A stretch of DNA of 64,000 nucleotides from Enterobacter sichuanensis (lineage in GTDB: Bacteria > Pseudomonadota > Gammaproteobacteria > Enterobacterales > Enterobacteriaceae): assembly GCF_002939185.1 (NCBI RefSeq), contig NZ_POVL01000021.1:1-64000 (forward strand), given 5' to 3'. The translations under genes and the position numbers were made by a program. This document shows, piece after piece, positions 12,269 to 21,656 of the stretch (position 1 is the first letter of the stretch; each line of letters opens with the position of its first letter). Under the pieces are notes generated by a model, which was not told the DNA's origin, made no database searches, and was given only the letters and a program-made list of their open reading frames with translations.

Positions 12269-12299
12269 AGCCCCGATAGACGCTATCGGGGCTTTTTTT
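12269..12299 (+). terminator. deaD terminator
   Basis: The long stem AGCCCCGATAG-AC-GCTATCGGGGCT runs directly into seven T residues. Confidence 0.9.
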
Positions 12300-12307
12300 A
12301 TTCCCTT

Positions 12308-12330
12308 TGTACTCTTGTACTGGTACAGTG
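12308..12330 (+). promoter_or_regulatory. Candidate TrpR operator of mtr
   Basis: TGTACT, GTACTGGTAC and CAGTG lie in a partly palindromic block about 50 bases before mtr. E. coli mtr is repressed by TrpR at a GTACT-type operator and activated by TyrR. The resemblance of this block to that operator is the evidence; I did not find a convincing TyrR box. Confidence 0.5.
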
Positions 12331-12378
12331 CGTCACATTAAAATGCAGAACCGCATGATTGACTGGAGAAAAGGCTGT

Positions 12379-13623
12379 ATGGCGACACTAACCACCACCC
12401 AAACGTCACCTTCGCTGCTTGGCGGCGTGGTGATCATCGGCGGAACCATTATAGGTGCCGGGATGTTTTCCCTGCCCGTGGTCATGTCCGGTGCGTGGTT
12501 CTTCTGGTCGCTGGCCGCACTGGTCTTTACCTGGTTCTGTATGCTTCATTCCGGGTTGATGATCCTCGAAGCCAACCTGAACTACCGCATTGGCGCGAGC
12601 TTCGACACCATCACCAAAGATCTGTTAGGCAAAGGCTGGAACCTGGTCAATGGACTCTCCATCGCGTTTGTCCTGTACATCCTGACCTACGCCTACATTT
12701 CGGCGAGCGGCTCGATTCTGCATCATACCTTCTCGGAGATGTCGCTGAACGTTCCGGCGCGTCTGGCAGGATTGTGCTTTGCACTGGGCGTGGCGTTTAT
12801 CGTCTGGATGAGTACCAAAGCGGTGAGCCGGATGACGGCCATTGTACTGGGCGCAAAGGTGATCACCTTCTTCCTGACGTTCGGCAGCCTGCTGGGGCAC
12901 GTAACGCCGGCAACGCTGTTTAATGTCGCCGAGGTGAACACCTCGTATACGCCGTATCTGCTGATGACACTGCCGTTCTGTCTGGCCTCGTTTGGCTACC
13001 ACGGTAATGTGCCGAGCCTGATGAAGTACTACGGCAAAGATCCGCGCACTATCGTGAAATGTCTGGTCTACGGTACGCTGCTGGCACTGGGGCTGTATGT
13101 CATCTGGCTGCTGGGAACCATGGGCAACATCCCGCGTCCGGAATTTATTGGCATTGCGCAGAAGGGCGGTAACATTGATGTGCTGGTGCAGGCGTTGAGT
13201 GGCGTTCTGAACAGCCGCAGTCTGGATCTGCTGCTGGTGGTATTCTCCAACTTTGCGGTGGCAAGCTCGTTCCTCGGCGTGACGCTGGGCCTGTTTGACT
13301 ACCTGGCGGATCTGTTTGGCTTCGATGACTCCGCGATGGGACGCTTCAAAACTGCGCTGCTGACTTTCCTGCCTCCAGTCGCGGGTGGCCTGCTGTGGCC
13401 GAACGGCTTCCTGTACGCCATCGGCTATGCCGGTCTGGCTGCGACCATCTGGGCGGCAATTGTGCCGGCGCTGCTGGCCCGCAAATCACGTAAACGCTTC
13501 GGCAGCCCTAAATTCCGCGTCTGGGGCGGCAAACCGATGATTGTACTGATTCTGGTGTTTGGGGTGGGTAACGCGCTGGTTCACGTGCTGTCGAGTTTTA
13601 ACCTGTTGCCTGTGTATCAGTAA
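12379..13623 (+). CDS. mtr: Tryptophan-specific transporter Mtr
   Basis: Mtr is the high-affinity tryptophan:proton symporter of the inner membrane, in the HAAAP family (hydroxy and aromatic amino acid permeases). The 414-residue product has exactly the E. coli length. It shows the family start [19 protein letters not shown] and about eleven hydrophobic segments. The ATG at 12379 follows ACTGGAG and AAAGG. A longer reading frame from 12307 would run through the presumed operator and is rejected. It is a single-gene unit between the deaD terminator and a pair of REP elements. Confidence 0.96.
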   Translation: MATLTTTQTSPSLLGGVVIIGGTIIGAGMFSLPVVMSGAWFFWSLAALVFTWFCMLHSGLMILEANLNYRIGASFDTITKDLLGKGWNLVNGLSIAFVLYILTYAYISASGSILHHTFSEMSLNVPARLAGLCFALGVAFIVWMSTKAVSRMTAIVLGAKVITFFLTFGSLLGHVTPATLFNVAEVNTSYTPYLLMTLPFCLASFGYHGNVPSLMKYYGKDPRTIVKCLVYGTLLALGLYVIWLLGTMGNIPRPEFIGIAQKGGNIDVLVQALSGVLNSRSLDLLLVVFSNFAVASSFLGVTLGLFDYLADLFGFDDSAMGRFKTALLTFLPPVAGGLLWPNGFLYAIGYAGLAATIWAAIVPALLARKSRKRFGSPKFRVWGGKPMIVLILVFGVGNALVHVLSSFNLLPVYQ

Positions 13624-13630
13624 GTTTTTG

Positions 13631-13703
13631 TGCCGGATGGCGGCTACGCCTTATCCGGCCTACGCGATCCCGTAGGCCCGGTAATCGAAGCGCCACCGGG
13701 CAA
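13631..13703. repeat. Pair of inverted REP elements (BIME)
   Basis: The first unit, GCCGGATGGCGGCTACGCC...TATCCGGCCTAC (13631-13662), is followed in opposite orientation by GTAGGCCCGGTAATCGAAGC...CACCGGGC (13670-13703). This is a typical bacterial interspersed mosaic element between the convergent mtr and yhbW genes. Confidence 0.85.
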
Positions 13704-13708
13704 AAGGG

Positions 13709-14716
13709 CTACCCCACCAGCTCCTCTTTCACCTGCATCGCCAGCTCAAAGGAGTGCAAACGCGCCTGGTGATCGAAGATCTGGCCGTTAACCATAATCT
13801 CATCGGCCTGCGTCTCACGCAGCACCGCTTCCAGCCCGTGACGCACCTTCGCTTTATCACCCACCAGTGACATGCTCAGCGCCTGTTGAACACCATACTG
13901 CTCGGAGGCTGACCAGAGCTGATGCATATTTTCCACTGGCGGCGGAAGCTGGCCCGTCTCACCACGACGCAGCTTCACAAACGCCTGCTGCATAGAGGTA
14001 AACAGGAATTCTGCGTCGCGATTGCTGTCGGCGGCAATGATGTTGATACACACCATCGCGTACGGTTTCTCCAGACGCTCAGACGGTTTGAAATGGGTGC
14101 GGTAGAGATGCAGCGCCTGATGCAACATATCCGGCGCGAAGTGCGAGGCAAACGCAAACGGCAGCCCCAGCTGTGCGGCAAGCTGCGCGCTATACAGACT
14201 TGAGCCTAACAGCCAGACCGGGATCTTCTCACCATAACCGGGTACCGGGCGCACGTGCGGGTTCGGGTCTCGCGCATCGAACCAGTCCACCAGTTCCGCC
14301 ACGTCGCGTGGGAAGTTGTCGATATCGCCGCTCATATGGCGGCGGAGGGCGCGCATGGTGGGCTGATCACTCCCCGGCGCACGGCCAAGCCCTAAATCTA
14401 TACGACCCGGATAGAGCGTATTCAGCGTGCCAAACTGCTCGGCAATCACCAGCGGGGCGTGGTTAGGCAGCATCACGCCGCCGGACCCCAGGTGCAGAGT
14501 GGTCGTATTTGCCGCCAGATAGCCAATCAGAACCGAGGTTGCCGCACTGGCGATGCCGACCATGTTGTGGTGCTCGGCCAGCCAGTAACGGTGATAGCCA
14601 CGTTTTTCGGCCAGACGAGCGAGATCGAGCGAGTGCGAAAAGGCTTCTCGCGCCGAGGAGCCTTGAGGGATCGGCGCCAGATCCAGCACCGAAAACGGAA
14701 GGGTTTTGTCAGTCAT
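13709..14716 (-). CDS. yhbW: Luciferase-like flavin monooxygenase YhbW
   Basis: This is a member of the bacterial luciferase-like monooxygenase family (FMN-dependent, TIM-barrel). The substrate is unknown; the closest named protein is E. coli YhbW, also 335 residues. The N-terminus reads [14 protein letters not shown], and the family block [18 protein letters not shown] includes the conserved Glu-His-His region. It ends next to the mtr BIME. Its 5' end faces away from ubiV, whose 3' end is 78 bases upstream on the same strand. Confidence 0.92.
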   Translation of the reverse strand: MTDKTLPFSVLDLAPIPQGSSAREAFSHSLDLARLAEKRGYHRYWLAEHHNMVGIASAATSVLIGYLAANTTTLHLGSGGVMLPNHAPLVIAEQFGTLNTLYPGRIDLGLGRAPGSDQPTMRALRRHMSGDIDNFPRDVAELVDWFDARDPNPHVRPVPGYGEKIPVWLLGSSLYSAQLAAQLGLPFAFASHFAPDMLHQALHLYRTHFKPSERLEKPYAMVCINIIAADSNRDAEFLFTSMQQAFVKLRRGETGQLPPPVENMHQLWSASEQYGVQQALSMSLVGDKAKVRHGLEAVLRETQADEIMVNGQIFDHQARLHSFELAMQVKEELVG

Positions 14717-14794
14717 AACAGCTCACTTTGTCGACGGTCAATCATTAATAGTGCATTAAAAAATGATAACCGTTGTTAACAAAGTGAGCCTTTT

Positions 14795-15673
14795 TTAGGC
14801 CTGCAGCTCCAACCCGGCCAGACGTCGCCAGTAGCCGTTGCAGTCGCTATTAGCCTGCAGCGCCAGAGGCTCGGCACCATTTTCGTTGGCGCGGAAGGCA
14901 TCCAGCATCGCGAACACGCCGTTATCGAGCGGCGACAGGCGCACCATATCTACCAGCCCATCCATCGACGCCAGCTCGTTGCCCAGGTTATAGACATAGC
15001 CGCTCATGGTCTGAATGCCGTTCAGGACAAACACCTGCTGATTCTCCTGCGACAGCATGCTGCGCCCGTTCGGGTACTTAATGCAGCAGGTTTCGCACTC
15101 GTCTTTCGGACGGTCTTCCGAGCGCGCGGTAAAGCAGCGGGCGGAATAGGCCAGCGGCAGATGCCCGTAGCTCAGCACTTCCACTTCAAACTTGTTGCGA
15201 ATGCCCAGCTCTTCGCACTGCGTGAGCAGGTTTGCCAGCCAGTCGCGGGAGAGCTCAACCGGCATGCACCAGCGCGTCATTCCCTGTTTCAGCAACAGGC
15301 GCAGGGTCACGGCGTTGTAGCAGTTCAGGGCATGGCCCGCGACAAACGGCAGCCTGCGTTCGGCGCACATGTTCACTACGCCGAGATCGCTTGCTTCCAG
15401 CAGGAACTCGCCGTTCTCCACGTAGCGCTTTAGCTCGCCCAGTTCAGAAGCGGCCTGTACCAGGGCGAGCGTCGAAAGCACCACCTGTTTGCCGCTTCCG
15501 GCGAGGGTCTTCGCCATCTCCAGCCAGTCGCCCACTTTGGTGGCCCGGCGCTTGCTGCATACCGCTTCGCCGAGGTAAATCACATCGGCGCTGCTGCTGG
15601 CGGCCTGTTGATAAAAGTCTTCCAGCGTCTCTTTTGGCCAGTAGTAAAGCACCGGCCCTAATGAATATTTCAT
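14795..15673 (-). CDS. ubiV: O2-independent ubiquinone hydroxylation protein UbiV
   Basis: UbiV pairs with UbiU, a 4Fe-4S protein of the U32 peptidase-like family. With UbiT they allow ubiquinone synthesis without oxygen, with prephenate serving as hydroxyl donor in E. coli. The 292-residue product keeps the cluster cysteines C39, C180, C193 and C197. The start at 15673 (MKYSLGPVLYYW) gives the exact E. coli length. A longer frame to 15826 overlaps ubiU and is not conserved. It lies 7 bases after ubiU, in one operon. Confidence 0.95.
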   Translation of the reverse strand: MKYSLGPVLYYWPKETLEDFYQQAASSSADVIYLGEAVCSKRRATKVGDWLEMAKTLAGSGKQVVLSTLALVQAASELGELKRYVENGEFLLEASDLGVVNMCAERRLPFVAGHALNCYNAVTLRLLLKQGMTRWCMPVELSRDWLANLLTQCEELGIRNKFEVEVLSYGHLPLAYSARCFTARSEDRPKDECETCCIKYPNGRSMLSQENQQVFVLNGIQTMSGYVYNLGNELASMDGLVDMVRLSPLDNGVFAMLDAFRANENGAEPLALQANSDCNGYWRRLAGLELQA

Positions 15674-15680
15674 GATTTTC

Positions 15681-16676
15681 TCACTGCCATTTACGGTGAT
15701 ACGCGCCCAGCGTGGTTTGCGTGCCTTCCGACATCGACCCCAGCGTCTCCATCCATGCCGGCTGCGGGGCGTAGTGCTGCGGGTCCGCCATGCAGCGGTC
15801 GATGGCCTGACGCCAGACTTTCGCAACCTGGCTCACGTAGGCCGGGCTGCGCTGGCGACCTTCGATTTTCACCGAGGCAATATTGGCCGCCAGCAGTTCC
15901 GGCAGCAGCGCCAGCGTGTTGAGGCTGGTGGGCTCTTCCAGCGCGTGGTAACGCTGGCCGTCGACCAGATAGCGCCCTTTACAGAGGGTTGGATAACCAG
16001 CGTTTTCGCCGTCCTGATAGCGGTCGATCAGCACCTCATTCAGACGAGACTCCAGCCCCTGCGGCGTTTGCTGCCAGCGAACAAAGCGGGCAGGGGAGCA
16101 GGCCCCGACGGTATTGGGTGATTCACCGGTTAAATAGGAGGAGAGATAGCAACGGCCTTCGGCCATGATGCACAGGCTGCCAAAGGCAAAAACTTCCAGC
16201 GGCACTGGCGTGACGCGCGCGAGTTGCTTAACCTGATGAATGGAGAGTACGCGCGGCAGCACCACGCGGGCTACGTCAAAGTTTCGGTGATAAAAACGTA
16301 CGGCCTCTTCGTTGGTGGCAGATGCCTGAACAGAGACGTGGCGCTCAATATGGGGATAGCGTTCTGCCGCATACTCAAGCATGGCGAGGTCGGCCAGAAT
16401 CAGCGCATCGGCTCCCAGCTGTGCGGCCATATCCACCGCGCGCTGCCAGCGGGCGTAACCGTCAGGATGGGCAAAGGTATTAATGGCAATGTGCAGTTTG
16501 CGGCGGTGCTGGTGAACGAAGTTAACGGCTTCCTGAAGCTTTTTCTCCGTAAAGTTGAGGCCAGCAAAATGGCGGGCGTTAGTATCATCTTTCAGCCCGA
16601 TATAGACCGCATCGGCCCCATTTTCGATGGCCGCCTTAAGCGCCGGAAGGTTTCCGGCTGGGCAGAGCAGCTCCAT
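15681..16676 (-). CDS. ubiU: O2-independent ubiquinone hydroxylation protein UbiU
   Basis: UbiU is a U32 family protein and the partner of UbiV in anaerobic ubiquinone synthesis. The 331 residues equal the E. coli length. All four cluster cysteines sit at the same positions: C169, C176, C193 and C232, in the blocks SLCIMAEGRCYLSSY, GACSPARF and TLCKGRYL. The operon ubiUV is divergent from ubiT across a 211-base spacer. The anaerobic role suggests Fnr control. Confidence 0.95.
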   Translation of the reverse strand: MELLCPAGNLPALKAAIENGADAVYIGLKDDTNARHFAGLNFTEKKLQEAVNFVHQHRRKLHIAINTFAHPDGYARWQRAVDMAAQLGADALILADLAMLEYAAERYPHIERHVSVQASATNEEAVRFYHRNFDVARVVLPRVLSIHQVKQLARVTPVPLEVFAFGSLCIMAEGRCYLSSYLTGESPNTVGACSPARFVRWQQTPQGLESRLNEVLIDRYQDGENAGYPTLCKGRYLVDGQRYHALEEPTSLNTLALLPELLAANIASVKIEGRQRSPAYVSQVAKVWRQAIDRCMADPQHYAPQPAWMETLGSMSEGTQTTLGAYHRKWQ

Positions 16677-16887
16677 AATTTATCCTGATGTAGTCGATCG
16701 CAAAAATGTTAACGAGCTGGGATTTTAATTAACCCATACGCGACAATTTTTGATTTAAGGCAGCTAATGGCGTATTGATGGCACCAATAATGAGCGTCAC
16801 CGGACGACGGTTTGTTGATTTACGCCGCTATGTTATGTGCCGGATATGGCAAAATAGCGGGACTATAGCTATCAGGGAGTAAAGCTC
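16677..16887. promoter_or_regulatory. Divergent ubiUV / ubiT promoter region
   Basis: The spacer between the divergent ubiUV and ubiT genes must hold both promoters. I see TTGAT half-sites at about 16750 and 16814 that fit one arm of an Fnr box (TTGATnnnnATCAA), but neither has a good second arm. TATGGCAAAATAG at about 16846-16858 may contribute a ubiT -10 element. Confidence 0.4.
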
Positions 16888-17412
16888 GTGCTGGATAAAC
16901 TGCGTTCACGTCTCGTACAATTTGGTCCATCAATGCTGAGCGTGCCGGTAAAACTGGCGCCGTTCGCGCTTAAACGTCAGGTGCTGGAGCAGGTCCTGAG
17001 CTGGCAGTTCCGTCAGGCGTTGCAGGATGGCGAGCTGGAGTTCCTGGAAGGACGCTGGTTAAGCATCGACGTGCGTGACATCGGGCTGCGCTGGTTTACC
17101 TCGGTTGAGAATGACCAGCTGATCGTACGCGAATCCGCTGACGCGGACGTGAGCTTCAGCGCCAACGCCAGCGATCTGCTGATGATTGCCGCGCGTAAGC
17201 AGGATCCGGATACGCTCTTCTTCCAGCGCCGTCTGGTGATTGAAGGCGATACGGAGCTGGGCCTGTACGTGAAAAATTTAATGGATGCCATTGAGCTGGA
17301 GCAGATGCCGAAAGCGCTGCGCGTGATGTTAATGCAAATGGCAGATTTCGTTGAGGCCGGGCTGACAACCCCGCCGGACAGTAAACACACTTCAGTAGGT
17401 GAGCCATGCTGA
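16888..17412 (+). CDS. ubiT: Ubiquinone biosynthesis accessory factor UbiT
   Basis: UbiT is an SCP2 sterol-carrier-like lipid-binding protein needed for anaerobic ubiquinone synthesis, the counterpart of aerobic UbiJ. The 174-residue protein matches E. coli YhbT in length and sequence, with the SCP2 domain across about residues 40-140. Translation starts at a GTG behind TCAGGGAG. Its 3' end overlaps the yhbS start by seven bases, so the two genes are coupled. Confidence 0.93.
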   Translation: MLDKLRSRLVQFGPSMLSVPVKLAPFALKRQVLEQVLSWQFRQALQDGELEFLEGRWLSIDVRDIGLRWFTSVENDQLIVRESADADVSFSANASDLLMIAARKQDPDTLFFQRRLVIEGDTELGLYVKNLMDAIELEQMPKALRVMLMQMADFVEAGLTTPPDSKHTSVGEPC

Positions 17413-17909
17413 TTCGAGTCGAAATTGGGATTGATGCGCCGGGGATTGATGCGTTGCTGCGACGTTCTTTTGAGAGCGATGCCGAAGCCCAACTGGTCCA
17501 CGATCTCCGCGAAGACGGCCTGATTACGCTGGGGCTGGTTGCCACCGATGACGAAGGTCAGGTGGTGGGCTATGTGGCCTTCAGTCCGGTCAGCGTTCAG
17601 GGCGAAGAGCTCCAGTGGGTAGGAATGGCACCGCTGGCGGTGGATGAAAGCTATCGCGGGCAGGGGCTGGCGCGCCAGCTGGTCTATGAAGGGCTGGATT
17701 CACTGAATGAGTTCGGTTACGCGGCCGTTGTCACGCTGGGCGATCCCGCGTTTTATAGCCGTTTAGGCTTTGAACAGGCCGCGCATTACGATCTTCGCTG
17801 CCGCTGGCCGGGCACCGAATCCGCCTTCCAGGTTCATCGTCTGGCGGACGACGCGCTCAACGGCGTGCATGGCCTGGTAGAGTACCACGACCATTTTAAT
17901 CGCTTTTAA
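17406..17909 (+). CDS. yhbS: GNAT family N-acetyltransferase YhbS
   Basis: This is a GNAT-fold acetyltransferase of 167 residues, the same length as E. coli YhbS. The acetyl-CoA-binding motif A is visible as [19 protein letters not shown], with the QxxGxG/A signature. The acceptor is not known. The start overlaps the ubiT end, and the 3' end overlaps convergent yhbQ by 14 bases. Confidence 0.9.
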   Translation: MLIRVEIGIDAPGIDALLRRSFESDAEAQLVHDLREDGLITLGLVATDDEGQVVGYVAFSPVSVQGEELQWVGMAPLAVDESYRGQGLARQLVYEGLDSLNEFGYAAVVTLGDPAFYSRLGFEQAAHYDLRCRWPGTESAFQVHRLADDALNGVHGLVEYHDHFNRF

Positions 17910-18183
17910 GCAGGCTCTCGCGTAGCGCCTCAAAAGAGCCGTCTCCGGTCACGAGGCGCTCTTTCTGGCGCTTCGTCAGCTGTTTAATGCGGTATTCCAG
18001 CCTCAGCGCCAGGGAACGATCGCCCACGGCGGCTGAAAATGCCAGCTGCAATTCCCCTTTCCCCCGCAGCGCCTTTGCGCCTTTCCCCGTTTGATGTTGT
18101 AAAAAACGCCGCGCCACATCGGTGGTGATCCCGGTGTAGAGGGCGTTATCAGCGGTTCGGACAAGATAGAGAAACCAGCACAC
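17896..18183 (-). CDS. yhbQ: GIY-YIG nuclease superfamily protein YhbQ
   Basis: This small GIY-YIG-fold protein corresponds to E. coli YhbQ (100 residues), reported as a DNA-damage-related nuclease. [20 protein letters not shown] carries the variant GIY...YIG core, and the basic [12 protein letters not shown] lies near the C-terminus. The ATG at 18249 would add an unconserved hydrophobic stretch. I prefer the GTG at 18183, giving 95 residues and aligning with the E. coli N-terminus, although its ribosome-binding site is weak. The start is therefore uncertain. Confidence 0.85.
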   Translation of the reverse strand: MCWFLYLVRTADNALYTGITTDVARRFLQHQTGKGAKALRGKGELQLAFSAAVGDRSLALRLEYRIKQLTKRQKERLVTGDGSFEALRESLLKSD

Positions 18184-18239
18184 GGTAAACAGATTCAGTA
18201 TGTTAAGGTGACCGCACCATAGCATGAGAGAGAGCGAAA

Positions 18240-18674
18240 ATGGAAACACTGGCCGCCATTAACCGCTGGCTGGCGAAGCAGCATGTCGTCACCTGGTGCG
18301 TATACCACGAGGGAGAAATGTGGTGCGCAAATGCGTTTTACTACTACGATCCTGAGCGCGTCGCGTTTTACGTTATGAGCGAAGACAAAACGCGTCATGC
18401 GCAGATGACCGGCCAGCAGGCAAAAGTCGCGGGCACGGTGAATGGTCAGCCTAAAACGGTCGCGCTGATCCGTGGGGTGCAGTTTAAAGGGGAAATCCGT
18501 CGTCTGGATGGAGAAGAGAGCGACGCGCGTCGTAAGCACTACACGCGCCGCTTTCCGGTTGCCGCTGCGCTAAAAGCCCCGGTGTGGGAAATCCGCCTCG
18601 ATGAGCTGAAATTTACCGACAACACCCTGGGCTTTGGCAAGAAGCTGCACTGGTTACGCGCCGAGCAGGCGTAG
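18240..18674 (+). CDS. yhbP: YhbP family pyridoxamine 5'-phosphate oxidase-like protein
   Basis: This UPF0306-type protein of 144 residues (147 in E. coli) has a flavin-reductase or PNPOx-like split-barrel fold. The blocks [20 protein letters not shown] and [16 protein letters not shown] are typical. No activity is established. It is divergent from yhbQ by 56 bases, and its 3' end overlaps that of convergent yhbO by 21 bases. Confidence 0.88.
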   Translation: METLAAINRWLAKQHVVTWCVYHEGEMWCANAFYYYDPERVAFYVMSEDKTRHAQMTGQQAKVAGTVNGQPKTVALIRGVQFKGEIRRLDGEESDARRKHYTRRFPVAAALKAPVWEIRLDELKFTDNTLGFGKKLHWLRAEQA

Positions 18675-19172
18675 CGCTTCGCGGTTAAACGCCGGGAGAT
18701 CGTCCGGGGTCCGGCTGGTGATCAGCTGGTCTTTGTCGTTGACCACCTCCTGATCGTAAAACTCGGCACCCGCATTTTTCAGATCGATAACGATCGGTTT
18801 CACCGCCGTGAGCTTACGACCGCGTACCACCTCCGCGCTGATCAGCAGCTGCGGGCCGTGGCAGATGGCAAAGACCGGTTTGCCGGTAGAGACAAAATCC
18901 CGAGTGAAGGTCACGAAGCGCTCGTCCCCGCGCAGGGTGTCCGGCGAGTGGCCGCCGGGTAACAGCAGGGCGTCAAAATCGGAGGGGCTAACGTTATCGA
19001 TAGTCTCGTCGATGGTCACGCTGGCCTCGCCCTTATGGCCTTTCACCGTTTTGCCCGCTTCTTTCTCAATGGTGATCACTTCATGTCCCGCCTTGCGGAA
19101 CGCCTCTGCAGGAGAGGTGAATTCTGAATCTTCAAACTCGTCGGTAATCAAGACTGCGATTTTCTTGCCCAT
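18654..19172 (-). CDS. yhbO: DJ-1/PfpI family protein deglycase YhbO
   Basis: YhbO belongs to the DJ-1/PfpI superfamily. The E. coli homologue, of the same 172-residue length, is described as a methylglyoxal/glyoxal deglycase and stress-protection protein. The nucleophile elbow [10 protein letters not shown] carries Cys104, and Glu in EFEDSEF and His105 complete the expected site. It overlaps convergent yhbP at its 3' end and is divergent from yraR. Confidence 0.93.
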   Translation of the reverse strand: MGKKIAVLITDEFEDSEFTSPAEAFRKAGHEVITIEKEAGKTVKGHKGEASVTIDETIDNVSPSDFDALLLPGGHSPDTLRGDERFVTFTRDFVSTGKPVFAICHGPQLLISAEVVRGRKLTAVKPIVIDLKNAGAEFYDQEVVNDKDQLITSRTPDDLPAFNREALRLLGA

Positions 19173-19300
19173 GCTTCCTCCGTTGTTTTGGCTTCAGACT
19201 GATTTTTCTCCGCTTGTGGTAAATACTTACCTGTAACAGACTTCTAAGTGTGGTCGACCACGACGAGTTCGCAAACGGACAATTCTGTAAAGGGGAGAAG

Positions 19301-19945
19301 ATGAGCCAGGTACTGATAACAGGCGCAACCGGGCTGGTGGGCGGACATTTGCTGCGCCTGCTGATTCAGGATCGTCGCGTGAATTACATCGCCGCCCCGA
19401 CGCGACGACCGCTCGCCGACGTCTCCGGCGTCTTTAACCCCCACGACCCGCAGCTGACTGACGCGCTGGCGCAGGTGCAGGATCCGATTGAGATCGCCTT
19501 TTGTTGTCTTGGCACGACCCGGCGTGAGGCGGGCAGTAAGGAGGCGTTTGTGCATGCGGACTACACGCTGGTGATTGATACGGCGCTCACCACCAAAAGG
19601 CTGGGGGCCAAACATTTCCTGGTGGTCAGCTCGCTGGGGGCCAGCGCCGGATCGCCCTTTTTCTACAACAAGGTGAAGGGCAAAATGGAAGAGGCGCTGA
19701 TTGCCCAGAAATGGGAGTACCTGACGATTGTTCGTCCCTCCATGCTGCTGGGACACCGGGACGAACGGCGTTTTAATGAGTCAATCTTCGCACCGCTGTT
19801 CCGCATTCTTCCCGGAAACTGGAAATCAATTGAAGCGCGGGATGTGGCGCGCGCGATGCTGAAAGAGGCGTTATCTCCTTCGAAAGAAGGGGTGAACATT
19901 ATCCCGTCGGCAAAACTGCGTGAAATCGCACAGGGCGAGGCGTAA
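19301..19945 (+). CDS. yraR: NAD(P)-binding Rossmann-fold protein YraR
   Basis: This atypical short-chain dehydrogenase/NmrA-like protein of 214 residues has an N-terminal dinucleotide-binding motif, [13 protein letters not shown], and the block [18 protein letters not shown]. The YxxxK pair there resembles the SDR catalytic pair. The ATG at 19301 is preceded by AGGGGAGAAG and gives the family length (E. coli YraR 211); a start at 19250 adds an unsupported extension. Function is unknown. yraQ follows 40 bases later. Confidence 0.9.
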   Translation: MSQVLITGATGLVGGHLLRLLIQDRRVNYIAAPTRRPLADVSGVFNPHDPQLTDALAQVQDPIEIAFCCLGTTRREAGSKEAFVHADYTLVIDTALTTKRLGAKHFLVVSSLGASAGSPFFYNKVKGKMEEALIAQKWEYLTIVRPSMLLGHRDERRFNESIFAPLFRILPGNWKSIEARDVARAMLKEALSPSKEGVNIIPSAKLREIAQGEA

Positions 19946-19985
19946 ACTCCCCCGGCTAATTACCTAATACTCTCCGGGGAATGCT

Positions 19986-21023
19986 ATGACTGGTCAGTCT
20001 TCATCTCAGGCGGCAACACCTGTTCAATGGTGGAAGCCCGCACTCTTCTTTCTCGTGGTCCTTGTTGGACTCTGGTATGTGAAATGGCAGCCGTACTACG
20101 GCAAAGCCTTCACTGCCGCCGAAACACACAGCATCGGAAAATCTATTCTCGCGCAGGCTGATGCCAGCCCGCTGCGGGCGGCGTGGGATTACGCCATGGT
20201 CTATTTCCTTGCCGTCTGGAAAGCGGCCGTTTTAGGCGTCATTCTGGGCTCGCTGATACAGGTGCTGATCCCGCGACACTGGCTGATCAAAACCCTGGGC
20301 CAGCCGCGCTTTCAGGGCACGCTGCTGGGGACGGTTTTCTCCCTGCCGGGCATGATGTGCTCCTGCTGTGCCGCACCGGTGGCCGCAGGGATGCGTCGCC
20401 AGCGCGTGTCGATGGGCGGTGCGCTGGCGTTCTGGATGGGCAACCCGCTGCTCAACCCGGCAACGCTGGTGTTTATGGGCTTTGTGCTGGGCTGGCATTT
20501 CGCGTTCATCCGTCTGGTGGCCGGGTTACTGACTGTGCTGGTGGTGGCGACGCTGGTGCAAAAATGGGTGAAGGATACTGCCGTCGAGCCTGCGTCCGTT
20601 GAGCTGGACGTCAGCGAGCCGCAGGGTGGTTTCTTCGCACGCTGGGGCAAGGCGCTATGGCAGCTTTTCTGGAGCACTATCCCGGTCTATATCCTGGCGG
20701 TACTGGTTCTGGGGGCGGCGCGCGTCTGGCTGTTCCCGCATGCGGATGGCGCTATCGACAACACGCTGATGTGGGTGATTGCGATGGCCGTTGCAGGCTG
20801 CCTGTTTGTTATCCCGACGGCCGCAGAAATTCCCATAGTACAAACCATGATGCTGGCTGGCATGGGCACCGCGCCGGCACTGGCGCTGCTCATTACCCTG
20901 CCTGCCATCAGCCTGCCGTCACTCATCATGCTGCGTAAGTCATTCCCGGCGAAAGCGCTGTGGCTCACCGCGGGGCTGGTGGCGTTGAGTGGGGTGATAG
21001 TGGGGAGTCTGGCGCTGATGTAA
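19986..21023 (+). CDS. yraQ: Putative permease YraQ
   Basis: This inner-membrane protein of 345 residues belongs to the DUF318/ArsP-like permease family (PF03773). Hydrophobic segments fall in two groups of about four, separated by a central cytoplasmic loop. The family motif PGMMCSCCAAPVAAGM carries paired cysteines, as in ArsP-type organoarsenical permeases. The substrate is unknown. E. coli YraQ has 346 residues. Confidence 0.88.
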   Translation: MTGQSSSQAATPVQWWKPALFFLVVLVGLWYVKWQPYYGKAFTAAETHSIGKSILAQADASPLRAAWDYAMVYFLAVWKAAVLGVILGSLIQVLIPRHWLIKTLGQPRFQGTLLGTVFSLPGMMCSCCAAPVAAGMRRQRVSMGGALAFWMGNPLLNPATLVFMGFVLGWHFAFIRLVAGLLTVLVVATLVQKWVKDTAVEPASVELDVSEPQGGFFARWGKALWQLFWSTIPVYILAVLVLGAARVWLFPHADGAIDNTLMWVIAMAVAGCLFVIPTAAEIPIVQTMMLAGMGTAPALALLITLPAISLPSLIMLRKSFPAKALWLTAGLVALSGVIVGSLALM

Positions 21024-21058
21024 AAAAGCCCGGCGGCGCTAGCGCTTACCGGGCCTGG
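21022..21058 (-). terminator. dolP terminator, REP-like
   Basis: Read on the minus strand, GCCCGGTAAGCGC...GCCGGGC is followed by TTTTTT, 14 bases after the dolP stop. The outer arms resemble a REP element. It lies between convergent yraQ and dolP. Confidence 0.75.
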
Positions 21059-21071
21059 AGTCGGGTGTGGA

Positions 21072-21647
21072 TTACTTAATGTAAGTAAACGCGGTGGTGA
21101 CGTGTTTCACGCCGCTCACCCGGCTGGCGATATCTGCCGCCGCTTTCCCTTCACGGTCGGTTACCAGACCCAGCAGGAACACTTCACCGTTTTCCGTCGT
21201 CACTTTCACGTTGGAAGATTTGACCTGATCCGAGCCCAACAATTGGGAACGCACTTTGGTGGTGATCCAGGTATCGGATGAGGCCTCACCCAGACCAATG
21301 GGTTTGCCCTGGCGCACTTCGTTAAAGACTTCAGTGGTTCCTTCAACACCCATCGCAATTTGTTTAGCGCGAGAGGCGAGTTCCATGTTCGGCGCCTGGC
21401 CTGCCAGCAGCACTTTGCCCTGATAAGCCGTCACGTTGATACGCGCTTCTTTCTTGATTTGTTCATCTTTCGACAGCGCACTGTTAACGCGCAGCTCCAG
21501 CGTACCGTCATCCACCTGCGTACCCACAGTACGTGGATCGGTTGCCGCTTTGGTGCCGACTGCGGCGGTACCCACAACGGCCGCAGCAATACATCCCTGA
21601 AGCAGTAATGCAGACATAAGGACTGCGAGGGTCGATAAAGCCTTCAT
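21072..21647 (-). CDS. dolP: Outer-membrane lipoprotein DolP (YraP)
   Basis: DolP is a dual BON-domain outer-membrane lipoprotein that binds anionic phospholipids at division sites and supports envelope integrity. The 191 residues equal the E. coli length. The signal peptide ends in the lipobox LQGC (Cys19). Two BON domains follow (about 45-110 and 125-190), each with the Gly-rich VLLAG or VFLLGLV strand. In E. coli dolP is sigma-E dependent; I did not identify the promoter. It lies just after diaA. Confidence 0.95.
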   Translation of the reverse strand: MKALSTLAVLMSALLLQGCIAAAVVGTAAVGTKAATDPRTVGTQVDDGTLELRVNSALSKDEQIKKEARINVTAYQGKVLLAGQAPNMELASRAKQIAMGVEGTTEVFNEVRQGKPIGLGEASSDTWITTKVRSQLLGSDQVKSSNVKVTTENGEVFLLGLVTDREGKAAADIASRVSGVKHVTTAFTYIK

Positions 21648-21656
21648 AAGAACTCC

